A DNA stretch of 64,000 nt, from NCBI RefSeq assembly GCF_003056055.1, contig NZ_PYFP01000001.1, positions 1,736,001 through 1,800,000 of the forward strand. Direction: 5' to 3'. Source of the DNA: Glaciimonas sp. PCH181. Its GTDB lineage: Bacteria > Pseudomonadota > Gammaproteobacteria > Burkholderiales > Burkholderiaceae_D. The position numbers and the translations under genes are program-made. Positions 29,422-37,986 of this stretch are shown here, piece by piece (within the stretch, counting starts at the first letter, position 1; each line of letters begins with the position of its first letter). Under the pieces are notes generated by a model. It made no database searches, was not told the DNA's origin, and saw only the letters and a list, made by a program, of their open reading frames with translations.

Positions 29422-30982
29422 ATAAAGCCCATGCCTGCGTCTGAATCCGCTCCAACAATCGTCGCAAATCCGGCTCCAGCATGCGGTCTTCCTGAATTAC
29501 GGCAATATCGTCAGCCAGCGCATCCAGCATCACCTGCAAATTCTGTTGCGGCTGTGCGGTGGCATCCACCCGGCAGCGCAACCAAACGCCCTGACGCACG
29601 CTAATTAATAGTGCTGCGATGACCTGCTCAGTCAGTTGCAATACACGCAAACAATCTCGCGCAGCAATCGTTCCCATGCTGACTTTGTCCTGATTGTGGC
29701 ATTCAGTCGAGCGAGAAAATACTGAGGCTGGCATTGTCAATTTAAGCGCCTCTGCGGTCCAGGCCGAGGCGCTGATTTGCAAGGCTTTCAAACCGTGATT
29801 GATGCTGGCACGCGGCCCTTCTGCCCCGGACAGATTTGGCGGCAAACCGTGGTTATAACGGGTATCCACCAGCAGCGCCATTTGCCGGTCCAATAAATCG
29901 GCGACATTGGCGACGGCATTTTTCAGACTATCCATGGCGAAGGCAATGTGGCCGCCGTAGAAATGGCCGCCATGCAAAACCCGCTCATTTTCGGCATCGA
30001 TAATCGGATTATCGTTGGCGCTATTCAATTCATTCTCAATCGATTGCCGCATCCATGGCAGCGCGTCGGCCAGCACGCCAATCACATGCGGCGCACAACG
30101 AATCGAATACCGATCCTGCAAACGCTGTTCATTACGTGGGGCATCAGGTGTAGGCAAATCCTGACGTAACCATTCCGCAACTTGTTGCTGCCCGGCATGC
30201 GGCTTCACAGCGAAAAGTGCCTCGTCAAAATGATGCGCATTACCATCCAACGCAAAGCTCGCCATCGCCGTAATCCGCGTGGCGATCCGCACCAGATAGG
30301 CGGACCGATCAAAGGCCAGACACGCCAGCGCTGTCATGACCGCAGTGCCGTTCATGATCGCCAGCCCCTCTTTAGGCCGCAATCGCAATGGCGTCATCCC
30401 AACTGAGCGCAGCGCCTCAGCTGCAGGCACTTTGCTGCCGTCGCGCCACACCTCGCGCTCCCCGCACAGCACTGCCGCCAGATACGATAGCGGTGTTAAA
30501 TCACCGCTGGCACCGACTGAACCCTCGGCAGGAATCAACGGCAACAAATCCTCTTTTAGAAGTCTTGCAATCTGCTCCAGCAAACCAACGCTGACGCCGG
30601 AATAGCCTTTGCAAAGCGAGGCCAGTCGTACGGCCAGAATCGCCCGCGTCTGCGCTGGCGTAAAGTGTTCGCCCAATCCGCAGCCGTGATAGGTGTACAA
30701 ATGATGCGGCAATTCCGGAATCAGTTCAGCCGGTACAGTCACCGTGCACGAATCGCCATAGCCGGTAGTAACGCCGTAAATCGTGCCATCCTCACGTAAC
30801 AAACGATCCAGAAAATCTGCACCGCGCGTGATCGCAGCGCGAAACGCAGGATCAGCGGAAAGCGTAACCTGCGCCGAGGTGGCGGCGATCGCCACGATGT
30901 CTTCAATCGTCAATCGTCCCTGATCAAAACGAACATCTCGGGATGTGATGTTGGAAGAGTGATTGCTATCAGCGTGAATCAT
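29414..30982 (-). CDS. MIO-type aromatic amino acid ammonia-lyase (HAL/TAL family) of the aryl polyene cluster
   Basis: Histidine/phenylalanine/tyrosine ammonia-lyase family enzyme. Seen: the Ala158-Ser159-Gly160 triad that cyclises into the MIO cofactor (SVGASGDLTPLSY), catalytic Tyr69 in YGVTTGYG, and the HAL-type C-terminal helices. 522 residues. Residues at the substrate-selecting positions, aligned by eye, are Tyr98-His99 (HYTYHGCG region), neither Ser-His (HAL) nor His-Leu/Phe-Leu (TAL/PAL). It probably supplies the aryl starter (cinnamate- or coumarate-like) for the polyene; that is inference from its place between acyltransferase and thioesterase genes. It overlaps both neighbours (14 and 8 bases), so it is part of the operon. 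Not a hut operon: no hutU or hutI nearby. Confidence 0.85.
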   Translation of the reverse strand: MIHADSNHSSNITSRDVRFDQGRLTIEDIVAIAATSAQVTLSADPAFRAAITRGADFLDRLLREDGTIYGVTTGYGDSCTVTVPAELIPELPHHLYTYHGCGLGEHFTPAQTRAILAVRLASLCKGYSGVSVGLLEQIARLLKEDLLPLIPAEGSVGASGDLTPLSYLAAVLCGEREVWRDGSKVPAAEALRSVGMTPLRLRPKEGLAIMNGTAVMTALACLAFDRSAYLVRIATRITAMASFALDGNAHHFDEALFAVKPHAGQQQVAEWLRQDLPTPDAPRNEQRLQDRYSIRCAPHVIGVLADALPWMRQSIENELNSANDNPIIDAENERVLHGGHFYGGHIAFAMDSLKNAVANVADLLDRQMALLVDTRYNHGLPPNLSGAEGPRASINHGLKALQISASAWTAEALKLTMPASVFSRSTECHNQDKVSMGTIAARDCLRVLQLTEQVIAALLISVRQGVWLRCRVDATAQPQQNLQVMLDALADDIAVIQEDRMLEPDLRRLLERIQTQAWALYA

Positions 30983-31928
30983 TTTTTATTCCAGACAAAT
31001 GCCAAAAATCGTAAAAATTAAACCATTGCAACGGCGCTTTCATGCAGAAAGTTTCCAGCCGTGCTGCGTATGCCGTTGCCAGCTCAGCCAACACTTGCTC
31101 ACGCCGTTTACGCGGCAACGAAATCGCATCGCGAAACACCTCAAAATGACATTCTGAGCGGCCGCCAATGGTGAGTGCAAACAACAAATAAACCGGGCAT
31201 TGCAACACGCTTGCCAACACATAAGGGCCAATCGGAAATGGTGCCGATGCGCCAAGAAAAGTAGCATGCGCGACCCGGGGATTGGGTGATACAGGAATAC
31301 GATCACCGGCAATTGCCACGAACTCGCCCCGCGCCACTTTTTCGGCCAGCAGCATCGCCATGGCGGGCGTCAATTCAGTCACTTGCATCAAATTTAATTG
31401 ACTGTCCGGGTCCAGTTGCGCCAATAATCGATTAAAGGCTTTGGCGTGCTTGGTGTGCACCAGCACCGTGATACGCAATTCGCGACATTGCCGCGACAGC
31501 ACGCGGCACAGCTCAAGATTGCCAAGATGCGCACAAATCAATAACCCACCGCGCTGGCTCTGCATATTCGCCTGCATATGCGTTTTGCCACTAAAAATCA
31601 CGTCCTGCGTCTTGAACAAACCGCCCCACAACAACATTTTGTCCAGAATGCTTTCAGCGAATGCGCTGAAATGCTTGAGTACACCAAGCAAGTCGGCCCG
31701 CGGCGCTACGATATGACAAACCACACACGCGGCCTGTACCCGACGCAAATAATCTTTTGAGGCATGCCGCGCTAACGATTTTGTCGCCAGATACCAGCCA
31801 AGTACGGGATAAAGGACTAAGCGAAACGGCAAGCGACCAGCGATGCGATATAACCAGAACAGCAAGCGCATACCAGCCACAAATCCAGTTTCATTGATCT
31901 GCGCCCAATGTCGATGCGCCGGCATCAT
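30969..31928 (-). CDS. LpxL-like acyltransferase of the aryl polyene cluster
   Basis: Membrane-bound acyltransferase of the lauroyl/lysophospholipid family. Seen: hydrophobic N-terminal region (about 15-50), HX4E-type motif AHLGNLE (about residue 133-139), and a basic C-terminus. 319 residues. In E. coli-type APE loci an equivalent domain is fused to a glycosyltransferase (ApeJ); here it is a separate gene whose ATG overlaps the glycosyltransferase stop (ATGA at 31925-31928). It probably joins the polyene acid to its lipid anchor. Confidence 0.85.
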   Translation of the reverse strand: MMPAHRHWAQINETGFVAGMRLLFWLYRIAGRLPFRLVLYPVLGWYLATKSLARHASKDYLRRVQAACVVCHIVAPRADLLGVLKHFSAFAESILDKMLLWGGLFKTQDVIFSGKTHMQANMQSQRGGLLICAHLGNLELCRVLSRQCRELRITVLVHTKHAKAFNRLLAQLDPDSQLNLMQVTELTPAMAMLLAEKVARGEFVAIAGDRIPVSPNPRVAHATFLGASAPFPIGPYVLASVLQCPVYLLFALTIGGRSECHFEVFRDAISLPRKRREQVLAELATAYAARLETFCMKAPLQWFNFYDFWHLSGIKNDSR

Positions 31929-32725
31929 GGCTTGCTCCGTGATCTAAAAAACTTCTTCACATTTCTTGCCAGCAAGCGCGGTGCACGCAACAACATTCCG
32001 GCAAACAGCGTCGCGTGCATGCGGGTAATCAACAAATTATCCTGCACCATCCGAAAATGCGAAACGCCATCACTGGGATAACCGACTTTGGTCGGAAAAT
32101 TGATGACCCGGATACCCTCCCAATACAAGCGCACAATCACGTCTGTATCGAAATCCATATGTTGACCGAGTACTCTACGCCGCGCCAACGCAACAAATGG
32201 CGGCAACGGATACACCCGAAAACCGCACATAGAATCCTTGATCTCTAGCGACAACGTATTAATCCATACCCAAATGTGCGTGAGGTAGCGTCCATAAAAG
32301 CGTAGCTTGGGCACACTCTCATCGTATTGCGGGCAACCTGCGATCACGGCCTCTGGCCGGGCCGCTGACTGCGCCAAAAAACGCGGAATATCATCGGTGC
32401 AATGCTGACCGTCCGCATCAATTTGCAAAGCGTGGGTAAAGCCGACCTCGGAGGCATGCTCAATACCCGTTACTACCGCGCCACCCTTGCCGCGATTAAC
32501 GCTATGGCGCAGCAAAATAATTTGATCTGGATGAGCCGCCGCAAGCGCGGCCAGCACCGCAGCGCACTTCGCAGAACTGCCGTCATCCACTAGGATGCAA
32601 GGCAGGCGATGGACCAGAATGGCATTTACCACGACGCCAATTGCATGCTCATGGTTATAGACGGGGATCACTGCACAAGGATTAAATACTGGCAGCGATT
32701 TTTGGCTAGATTCTATTTTATTCAT
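31925..32725 (-). CDS. Family 2 glycosyltransferase of the aryl polyene cluster
   Basis: GT-A fold transferase. Seen: VIPVYNHEHAIG near residue 20, VDDGSS and the metal-binding DAD in QIDADGQH. 266 residues from ATG 32723-32725, which overlaps the ligase-dehydratase stop by 8 bases and has GGAAATAG upstream; a TTG four codons earlier is less likely. It probably makes the sugar- or polyprenyl-type anchor to which the pigment is attached; acceptor unknown. Confidence 0.88.
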   Translation of the reverse strand: MNKIESSQKSLPVFNPCAVIPVYNHEHAIGVVVNAILVHRLPCILVDDGSSAKCAAVLAALAAAHPDQIILLRHSVNRGKGGAVVTGIEHASEVGFTHALQIDADGQHCTDDIPRFLAQSAARPEAVIAGCPQYDESVPKLRFYGRYLTHIWVWINTLSLEIKDSMCGFRVYPLPPFVALARRRVLGQHMDFDTDVIVRLYWEGIRVINFPTKVGYPSDGVSHFRMVQDNLLITRMHATLFAGMLLRAPRLLARNVKKFFRSRSKP

Positions 32726-34544
32726 CACTATTTCCAAACACGATACGTCCGCTTGCGTGCTGACCAGCGGAAGATGTCAGCCGAAAAGTCAGCGAAGATT
32801 TTTGCGTATCATGCTGCAACGCCAGTTGCAACACCGCCTCTGGCATGACAACGCGTTGAAACTTAAGCGCATGCATGCTCAAAAAATGCGGTGCAAGTTT
32901 GAAGTATTCCCGCCCGTAAGCAATCGCCCAATCGACCTGCACCACGCCGGGCAAAATCGGCGCACCATCAAAATGGCCTTTAAAATATAACAACTCACGC
33001 GGCACGGTCAGTTCCAACACTACGCGAGATTGCGCCGGGTTCATTTCCAGCACGCGTTTATAGGGGCGCGTCACGGGGAGCGTTACTGTAAGTTCAGTCG
33101 CCTTAACTGCGTTATCTGCCAACGGAAAATGGGGCGTCAGCGCCAATAAATCCGCCCGCGTAGTCTTGCCTTGTGCATTCATTGGCAGTGCGTCGAGATA
33201 GCGCCAACAACGCGGCAATGCAATCCGCTCAACCGCAGGCGCAATATCATCTCGCAAGCGCCGGTTTAACGTCAGCTTGCCCTCTTCGTCCAACAAAATA
33301 CGGCCAGCATCGGACAGTACGACAAACGCCGCGATCTGCTGACGACGCTGATGTTCGCTGCTGTCCAACAACAGAACGCGCACATCAGCGACTAAATGGG
33401 AGGCTTTCAATTGCCCTTCTATCGCATCCAGTGAAATCCGCTTTTCTTCCACTTTGACGATACGATCAATCCTGCCCTGCAACAAAAAATGCGCCGCATC
33501 AATCGCTTGCGCCTGATCCGCCAGACTGAACCATTGCGCATCGGGCAAATGCGGCGAACAAATTTCGAGCACGGCATCGTCAGGCGCAATCCTCCACACA
33601 ATCCCCGGCATGACGCGCCAACTTTCATCCACCGCAGCACCACCAAAGGCGCGCTGACGCCAGCCGATCCCGCCTGTTTCAGAACTGCCGTAAACCTCAA
33701 TCGGAACGTGGCCCAGCAAGCGCCCGGCTTCCACTGCAACGTCTTGCGATAACGGGCCGCCTGAAGAAAATATCGCACGCAACCCACCCAACAATGTTGG
33801 CTGCATCGTCGTAGGAATACGTTTCAGATGGGCAGGGCTAGAAATGAGTATCGCGGACCGGTCGCCAGCCTGTGCGATCCGATATAACAGCGGCGACAAC
33901 TCTTCTAAAAATTCGATATGCCGCGCATGCAAAATACGGCCAGTAGCTAGCGGCCATAACACTTTGAATAACATGCCATAGATATGCTGATGCGAAACGG
34001 TGGCGATGATATCAGCCTGACCGATGCGCTCGCCGAAAAGGTTTTCCAGCGTTGCTACTTCAGTCGAAAGTTGGGATAACTTCTTTGCCACAGCTTGCGG
34101 CGCGCCGGTACTGCCGGAGGTATAAATGACCACTCCCGGAAAATCTGGCTCCAGCGCTTTGAATTTATAGTCCACGCTGTGCGCGGTCGATAACGTGGAT
34201 GACACCAGCATTAACGGCGCATATTCCAAAGGAAATTCGCCCACAAAACCATGCACCACCCGCGCCAGATTAACGCAGGTGACCGGCAATACATCGCCGG
34301 GCAAATAAATGGTTTTATCCGCTTGCCATGCACCTAATAATGCACAAGAAAACGTCACACTATCAGTCAGAAATAACGCAAAACATGACCCCGGCTGGCG
34401 TAAAAATAATGTGCGCCAGGCGTTCACCTGCGCAAAAAAATACGCATGATCAAGCGTCGCGCCATCGCGCCATGCAAATGGCCGGGCAGGATCGCTATTC
34501 GACCTTATCTTAAGCAGCGACAACAAATCGCACGAATTAGCCAT
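32718..34544 (-). CDS. apeH: Fused aryl-ACP ligase (ApeH-like) and hotdog dehydratase (ApeI-like)
   Basis: Two activities in one 608-residue chain. The first about 500 residues are an adenylate-forming ligase: P-loop-like YTSGSTGAPQAVAKK (141-155), YGSSETGGIGWR, and a C-terminal catalytic lysine in NAQGKTTRADLL. It would activate the aryl starter acid and load an ACP. The last about 95 residues are a FabZ/ApeI-like hotdog dehydratase with FKGHFDGAPILPGVVQVD, the His-containing active site. In other APE loci ApeH and ApeI are often separate proteins; no stop or frameshift separates them here. Flanking overlaps: 8 bases with the membrane protein upstream, 8 with the glycosyltransferase downstream. 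Confidence 0.9.
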   Translation of the reverse strand: MANSCDLLSLLKIRSNSDPARPFAWRDGATLDHAYFFAQVNAWRTLFLRQPGSCFALFLTDSVTFSCALLGAWQADKTIYLPGDVLPVTCVNLARVVHGFVGEFPLEYAPLMLVSSTLSTAHSVDYKFKALEPDFPGVVIYTSGSTGAPQAVAKKLSQLSTEVATLENLFGERIGQADIIATVSHQHIYGMLFKVLWPLATGRILHARHIEFLEELSPLLYRIAQAGDRSAILISSPAHLKRIPTTMQPTLLGGLRAIFSSGGPLSQDVAVEAGRLLGHVPIEVYGSSETGGIGWRQRAFGGAAVDESWRVMPGIVWRIAPDDAVLEICSPHLPDAQWFSLADQAQAIDAAHFLLQGRIDRIVKVEEKRISLDAIEGQLKASHLVADVRVLLLDSSEHQRRQQIAAFVVLSDAGRILLDEEGKLTLNRRLRDDIAPAVERIALPRCWRYLDALPMNAQGKTTRADLLALTPHFPLADNAVKATELTVTLPVTRPYKRVLEMNPAQSRVVLELTVPRELLYFKGHFDGAPILPGVVQVDWAIAYGREYFKLAPHFLSMHALKFQRVVMPEAVLQLALQHDTQKSSLTFRLTSSAGQHASGRIVFGNSDE

Positions 34545-35148
34545 TTATATGCCCTGTTGACTGAGCATCATCGTGATCGTGATGGTGACGACGATGGCGC
34601 CGTCTTATCACAATTCTGACCAAATACTCACCCGAAAACAACACGCCCATCGCCACGTAGGCAATGACGCCGTTATAAAGGCTCCACACAGCGGGCGAGG
34701 CCCAAAATGCCGTGATGAATGCAATCGCACCGTTGATCACAAAAAAACCGCACCACACTTGCGTTACCCGACGCGTATAGACGATTGCATAGGCGGGCAG
34801 CGCAGGATCGGTCAGGCGCGCCATGCGTTCAATCATCGACGGTGGCGTGATCAAACTATAGCCAAACGCACAAAGCATCCCGATATTAACCACGACCGGA
34901 TATAACTTCAGCGGCAACATCGCGTTGTTCCAGATTGCCATCGCGGCGAGCAACAATGCGGCAACGATCAGCCAGCGACTGGCCTTATTTAATTTTAATG
35001 TCGGCAGCCTGGTCGCTGCGGCCACGATGAGGAGCAAGGCCAGCACGCGCGGCGAAACGCGCCCGTGGGCTAACCAGATTGCGAGTGGATAAAGTAACGT
35101 GACGAGCACTGTCAGCACCGCCAACACAGTTGGCGACAAGCGAGGCAA
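34537..35148 (-). CDS. Multi-pass membrane protein of the aryl polyene cluster (COG4648-like)
   Basis: 203 residues with about five to six hydrophobic segments and a positively charged, histidine-rich C-terminal tail (RRRHRRHHHDHDD). The position between the ACPs and the ligase matches ApeG of known clusters; function unknown. The start is TTG 35146-35148 because no ATG keeps the first helix; a downstream GTG is possible. It begins 8 bases after the second ACP gene. Confidence 0.8.
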   Translation of the reverse strand: MPRLSPTVLAVLTVLVTLLYPLAIWLAHGRVSPRVLALLLIVAAATRLPTLKLNKASRWLIVAALLLAAMAIWNNAMLPLKLYPVVVNIGMLCAFGYSLITPPSMIERMARLTDPALPAYAIVYTRRVTQVWCGFFVINGAIAFITAFWASPAVWSLYNGVIAYVAMGVLFSGEYLVRIVIRRRHRRHHHDHDDAQSTGHING

Positions 35149-35156
35149 AAACCGTT

Positions 35157-35450
35157 TTATTGTATATCCTCTGCCAACAAACTTGCCACTGCGTCGACTA
35201 CATCCTGCACAGTGCGGACCGCTTTGAACACATCCGGGGGCAAACGCTTGCCAGTAAATTGCTTCAATTTCACCACCAGATCGACGGCATCAATACTATC
35301 GATATCCAGATCGGTGTAGAGGTTGGCTTCCGGTGTCACGTTCGCTTTATCAATCTCGAACATGTCATGCAATACGTCGACAACCCAGACATAAATCTCA
35401 TCTTTAGTCATCGCCGTCGCGGGTTGATTTAACTTCGTGGGGCCAGTCAT
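35157..35450 (-). CDS. apeF: Acyl carrier protein 2 of the aryl polyene cluster (ApeF-like)
   Basis: Carrier protein with phosphopantetheine attachment Ser52 in DIDSIDAVDL, about 97 residues. Start chosen at ATG 35448-35450, preceded by TAGGTATGAG; ATG 35409-35411 (13 codons later) would give a more typical length, and a longer frame extends upstream. It lies 7 bases after the first ACP stop. Of the two carriers, one probably holds the aryl starter and the other the growing chain, as proposed for ApeE and ApeF. Confidence 0.88.
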   Translation of the reverse strand: MTGPTKLNQPATAMTKDEIYVWVVDVLHDMFEIDKANVTPEANLYTDLDIDSIDAVDLVVKLKQFTGKRLPPDVFKAVRTVQDVVDAVASLLAEDIQ

Positions 35451-35457
35451 CTCATAC

Positions 35458-35718
35458 CTATTTTTTTCTATTGCTGGCAATCATCGCCACTAGCGCGCGT
35501 ACCGAAGCAAAATGGTTACGCGTTTCCGCCGAATCTGCTGACAACGAAATACCATAGCGCTTCTGGATGGCGACCCCAAGTTCAAGCGCATCGATTGAAT
35601 CTAGTCCAAGTCCATCAACAAACAACGGCGCATCGGTCTCAATATCCACCGTTGTCATATCTTCGAGTTGCAAGACATCAATGATGACTTGCTTTACCTC
35701 TTCTTCAAGCTGCTGCAT
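35458..35718 (-). CDS. apeE: Acyl carrier protein 1 of the aryl polyene cluster (ApeE-like)
   Basis: 86-residue acidic carrier protein with phosphopantetheine site Ser41 in GLGLDSIDALE. ATG 35716-35718 overlaps the acyltransferase stop by 14 bases. It would be modified by the phosphopantetheinyl transferase at the other end of the cluster. Confidence 0.92.
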   Translation of the reverse strand: MQQLEEEVKQVIIDVLQLEDMTTVDIETDAPLFVDGLGLDSIDALELGVAIQKRYGISLSADSAETRNHFASVRALVAMIASNRKK

Positions 35719-36499
35719 TGGATTGGCTTTCCTTTTTAAAATAGTCTTGTAAATGTGCCGTTAAATGTCTTGCAGCCAACGTTTCATTACCGTCACCACC
35801 GGCTGCCATAACAAAGGCATGAACGTCGATATCTTCTTTTACGTCAATACTAAAATGGGCTGTTACCGGCGGCACGCGCCACCATTTTTCGCCTTTCACC
35901 AGAGTACGTGGAAAACAGCGAATCACTACCGGCGTGACATTCGACAAATTCCGCACAGCAATATTTGCAGCGCCACGTTTTAGTTTGATGGGACCATCTG
36001 TACGCGTCCCCTCCGGAAAAATAATTAAGTTATTTCCATGTTGCAAAGAAGCAATACAATCGGCCATCAAACCTACGCCAGAATCATTGCTAATATAACC
36101 AGCTGCCCGGACTGGGCCGCCGGTTATCGGGTTTTTCCAGAGCTGACTTTTGACGATGCAATCCGCACCGTTCACAAAAGCCATTAAAAAAACCGTATCG
36201 ATCAGGCTTGGGTGATTGGCCAAAATCAGTAAACCTCGCCGATTTAATCGCTCCAACCCGGTAATTTCGTAACGCAAAACGCATAACCCGCGCAAAAGCG
36301 CAATAAACACGCGAAAAGCCATCGAAATGATTTGACGGGCGATCACGATCCTTCGTTCCCGCGCACGGACAAACAATCCCAACAATGGGAACACTGCGCA
36401 TCCCAATAGCAAACCACCGCAACCAAACGTCAAAAAACTAAAACCCGTTGCGCCAACGCGCCAACAGCGACTTGCTTGCCTGAGCATGCTACTCGGCAT
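35705..36499 (-). CDS. PlsC-like 1-acylglycerol-3-phosphate acyltransferase of the aryl polyene cluster
   Basis: Membrane-associated acyltransferase. Seen: N-terminal hydrophobic region (about 15-45), HX4D motif NHPSLID (about 95-101) and FPEGTR (about 161-166). 264 residues. It matches the position of apeD in known clusters. It overlaps the chain-length factor gene by 11 bases and the first ACP by 14. Acceptor and acyl donor are not deducible. Confidence 0.88.
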   Translation of the reverse strand: MPSSMLRQASRCWRVGATGFSFLTFGCGGLLLGCAVFPLLGLFVRARERRIVIARQIISMAFRVFIALLRGLCVLRYEITGLERLNRRGLLILANHPSLIDTVFLMAFVNGADCIVKSQLWKNPITGGPVRAAGYISNDSGVGLMADCIASLQHGNNLIIFPEGTRTDGPIKLKRGAANIAVRNLSNVTPVVIRCFPRTLVKGEKWWRVPPVTAHFSIDVKEDIDVHAFVMAAGGDGNETLAARHLTAHLQDYFKKESQSNAAA

Positions 36500-37328
36500 G
36501 ACGACGCCAACACCAGTGACGATTATCGACGAATCGATCTAGCGACCGATCCTGGCGTAGTTGAAACCGCAACACTTCTAATCCCGCCGGTTGCGGTAGC
36601 GCAACATCTGGTCCATTCATTAGGCCACTTTTTTGTGCACCCTCAGATGCGTTGGCAACAATAACGTTACCGCTAGCCTGGTGGTTGACCATCGGCTCCC
36701 AACTCAGGGTGATAGTGTCGGCGCTCAGCTTGCCATCCGAAGGCGGCGATGTAAGTAACCAGGCCCAGGCAAACGGCTGATCTTCGCAATCCTGAAACGC
36801 TATAAACTCTGTCGGCAACAGACCGTCGTAGACCACCAGCAACACTTCTGAAGCACCATCCGCCAGCAATCCGCAAGCCTCGATCACTGCATGTTCGACA
36901 CCGCTACTACCTGCCGACAATGCACTGTGGTTAGACTGATCGTGGCGCGCAATCGATAACAGGCCCGCCGTTGCGTTATGCACCGAGAGACTAAAAGAGG
37001 TGGGAGATAACGGGTTGTCTTGCACCAAATCTTGTAAAAGCTCTACCGAACGGGCACATTCGCCATGACGAGAACAAAACACGGTCGCCGCTGCGGTACG
37101 CCCATTCAGGCAACGATAGGCCACTTCCAATGCCATCTTGCCAATAAATCCGGCACGACGGCGCAACATGGCGGGCATCTCTGCCACTGCTGGTTCGGCC
37201 GTGCCTTGAATGTGAAAGCGGTTATGCGTCCAAGTTTGCCATGCAGCCTCCGTTTCTATCCCCGGCGCCCACGCGGCTTGCGATGCAATTGAGAACTGAA
37301 TTCCGTTGATGGCGTGATCGCAATTCAT
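36489..37328 (-). CDS. apeC: Chain-length factor, ketosynthase-like (ApeC-like)
   Basis: First gene of the aryl polyene operon. A short (279 aa) ketosynthase-like protein that lacks a catalytic Cys in the SSAC position, instead showing SVHNATAGLLSIAR in the corresponding loop (Asn-Ala-Thr), as expected for a chain-length factor paired with ApeO. ATG 37326-37328 is strongly preferred: a perfect GGAGGTGATG lies directly upstream, and the frame farther upstream (to 37376) is non-coding in style. Two dyad symmetries lie upstream in the promoter region. Confidence 0.85.
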   Translation of the reverse strand: MNCDHAINGIQFSIASQAAWAPGIETEAAWQTWTHNRFHIQGTAEPAVAEMPAMLRRRAGFIGKMALEVAYRCLNGRTAAATVFCSRHGECARSVELLQDLVQDNPLSPTSFSLSVHNATAGLLSIARHDQSNHSALSAGSSGVEHAVIEACGLLADGASEVLLVVYDGLLPTEFIAFQDCEDQPFAWAWLLTSPPSDGKLSADTITLSWEPMVNHQASGNVIVANASEGAQKSGLMNGPDVALPQPAGLEVLRFQLRQDRSLDRFVDNRHWCWRRHAE

Positions 37329-37373
37329 TTCATCACCTCCGGCAACCCTTGATTCGATTATATAAACAGCAAC

Positions 37374-37388
37374 CAATTCCGGGAATTG
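37374..37388. promoter_or_regulatory. Dyad symmetry close to the aryl polyene operon start
   Basis: CAATTCC-G-GGAATTG is a perfect 7-1-7 inverted repeat 46 bases upstream of the apeC-like start codon, a good position for a repressor or activator site. No regulator gene is adjacent to name the binder. Confidence 0.35.
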
Positions 37389-37480
37389 AACAACTGCGCA
37401 ATGCGTATTTTGGGCCGCATTATATCCTATCTGCCAGCCCGTTTAACGCCATCCTCAAGGCCAAATTACCGTCCTTGCGA

Positions 37481-37509
37481 ATCGATATCCCGCACTGAAT
37501 AATATCGAT
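37481..37509. promoter_or_regulatory. Spaced inverted repeat between the aryl polyene operon and DUF1289
   Basis: ATCGATAT (37481-37488) and ATATCGAT (37502-37509) are exact inverted copies 13 bases apart. The spacing of about two helical turns centre to centre fits a dimeric DNA-binding protein. It is 153 bases upstream of the apeC-like start. Confidence 0.3.
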
Positions 37510-37601
37510 TATGCGCAGAAAAAACCTGCTTTTTAGTTATTTTTTAGCAGATTACTTAAGGTGTTGCGACCACAGAGGACTCAAAAAATGTAGCACGAAG
37601 C

Positions 37602-37793
37602 TTAACCCTTGCGCTTAGGGTAACCCTCGGCTGTAATGCGCTCCCAGACAACGGTTTTTTCGTCTTCCGTCATAAAAACCCAGTGTGCGACTTCGTTTAC
37701 GGTACGCCCACAACCGCGGCAAACGTCATCAAAAGTAGTCGAACACACTGCAACACAAGGAGTATCGGGGCGTTCCCGGGGAGAATCTGACAT
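37602..37793 (-). CDS. DUF1289 small cysteine-rich protein
   Basis: 63-residue protein with the DUF1289 pattern: PCVAVCSTTFDDVCRGCGRT carries four cysteines, and the family's WVFMTEDEKTVVWERI follows. The cysteines could bind metal or an iron-sulfur cluster; function unknown. The Shine-Dalgarno is TAAGG. It stands alone between the aryl polyene promoter region and the DUF2968 gene. Confidence 0.85.
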   Translation of the reverse strand: MSDSPRERPDTPCVAVCSTTFDDVCRGCGRTVNEVAHWVFMTEDEKTVVWERITAEGYPKRKG

Positions 37794-37986
37794 GCAAAAC
37801 CTTATTAATGGAAATGAGACGCGTAAGATGAAACGCGAAAATGATCTTGCATTGCTCTATGGCAATACCAGAATTAAACGACGACATAATCGTTTCGTTA
37901 CGCGGCCATCAATTCTATAACAAGCGCTAGCGCAGCATCCCCAAAAAAATTAAATACCACCTTCATCTACGATGCACCAGACGTAA

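Noticed and set aside
29414..30982. Histidine utilisation (hut) gene
   Set aside because: No hutU, hutI, hutG or hut regulator nearby, and the gene overlaps pigment-cluster neighbours on both sides.
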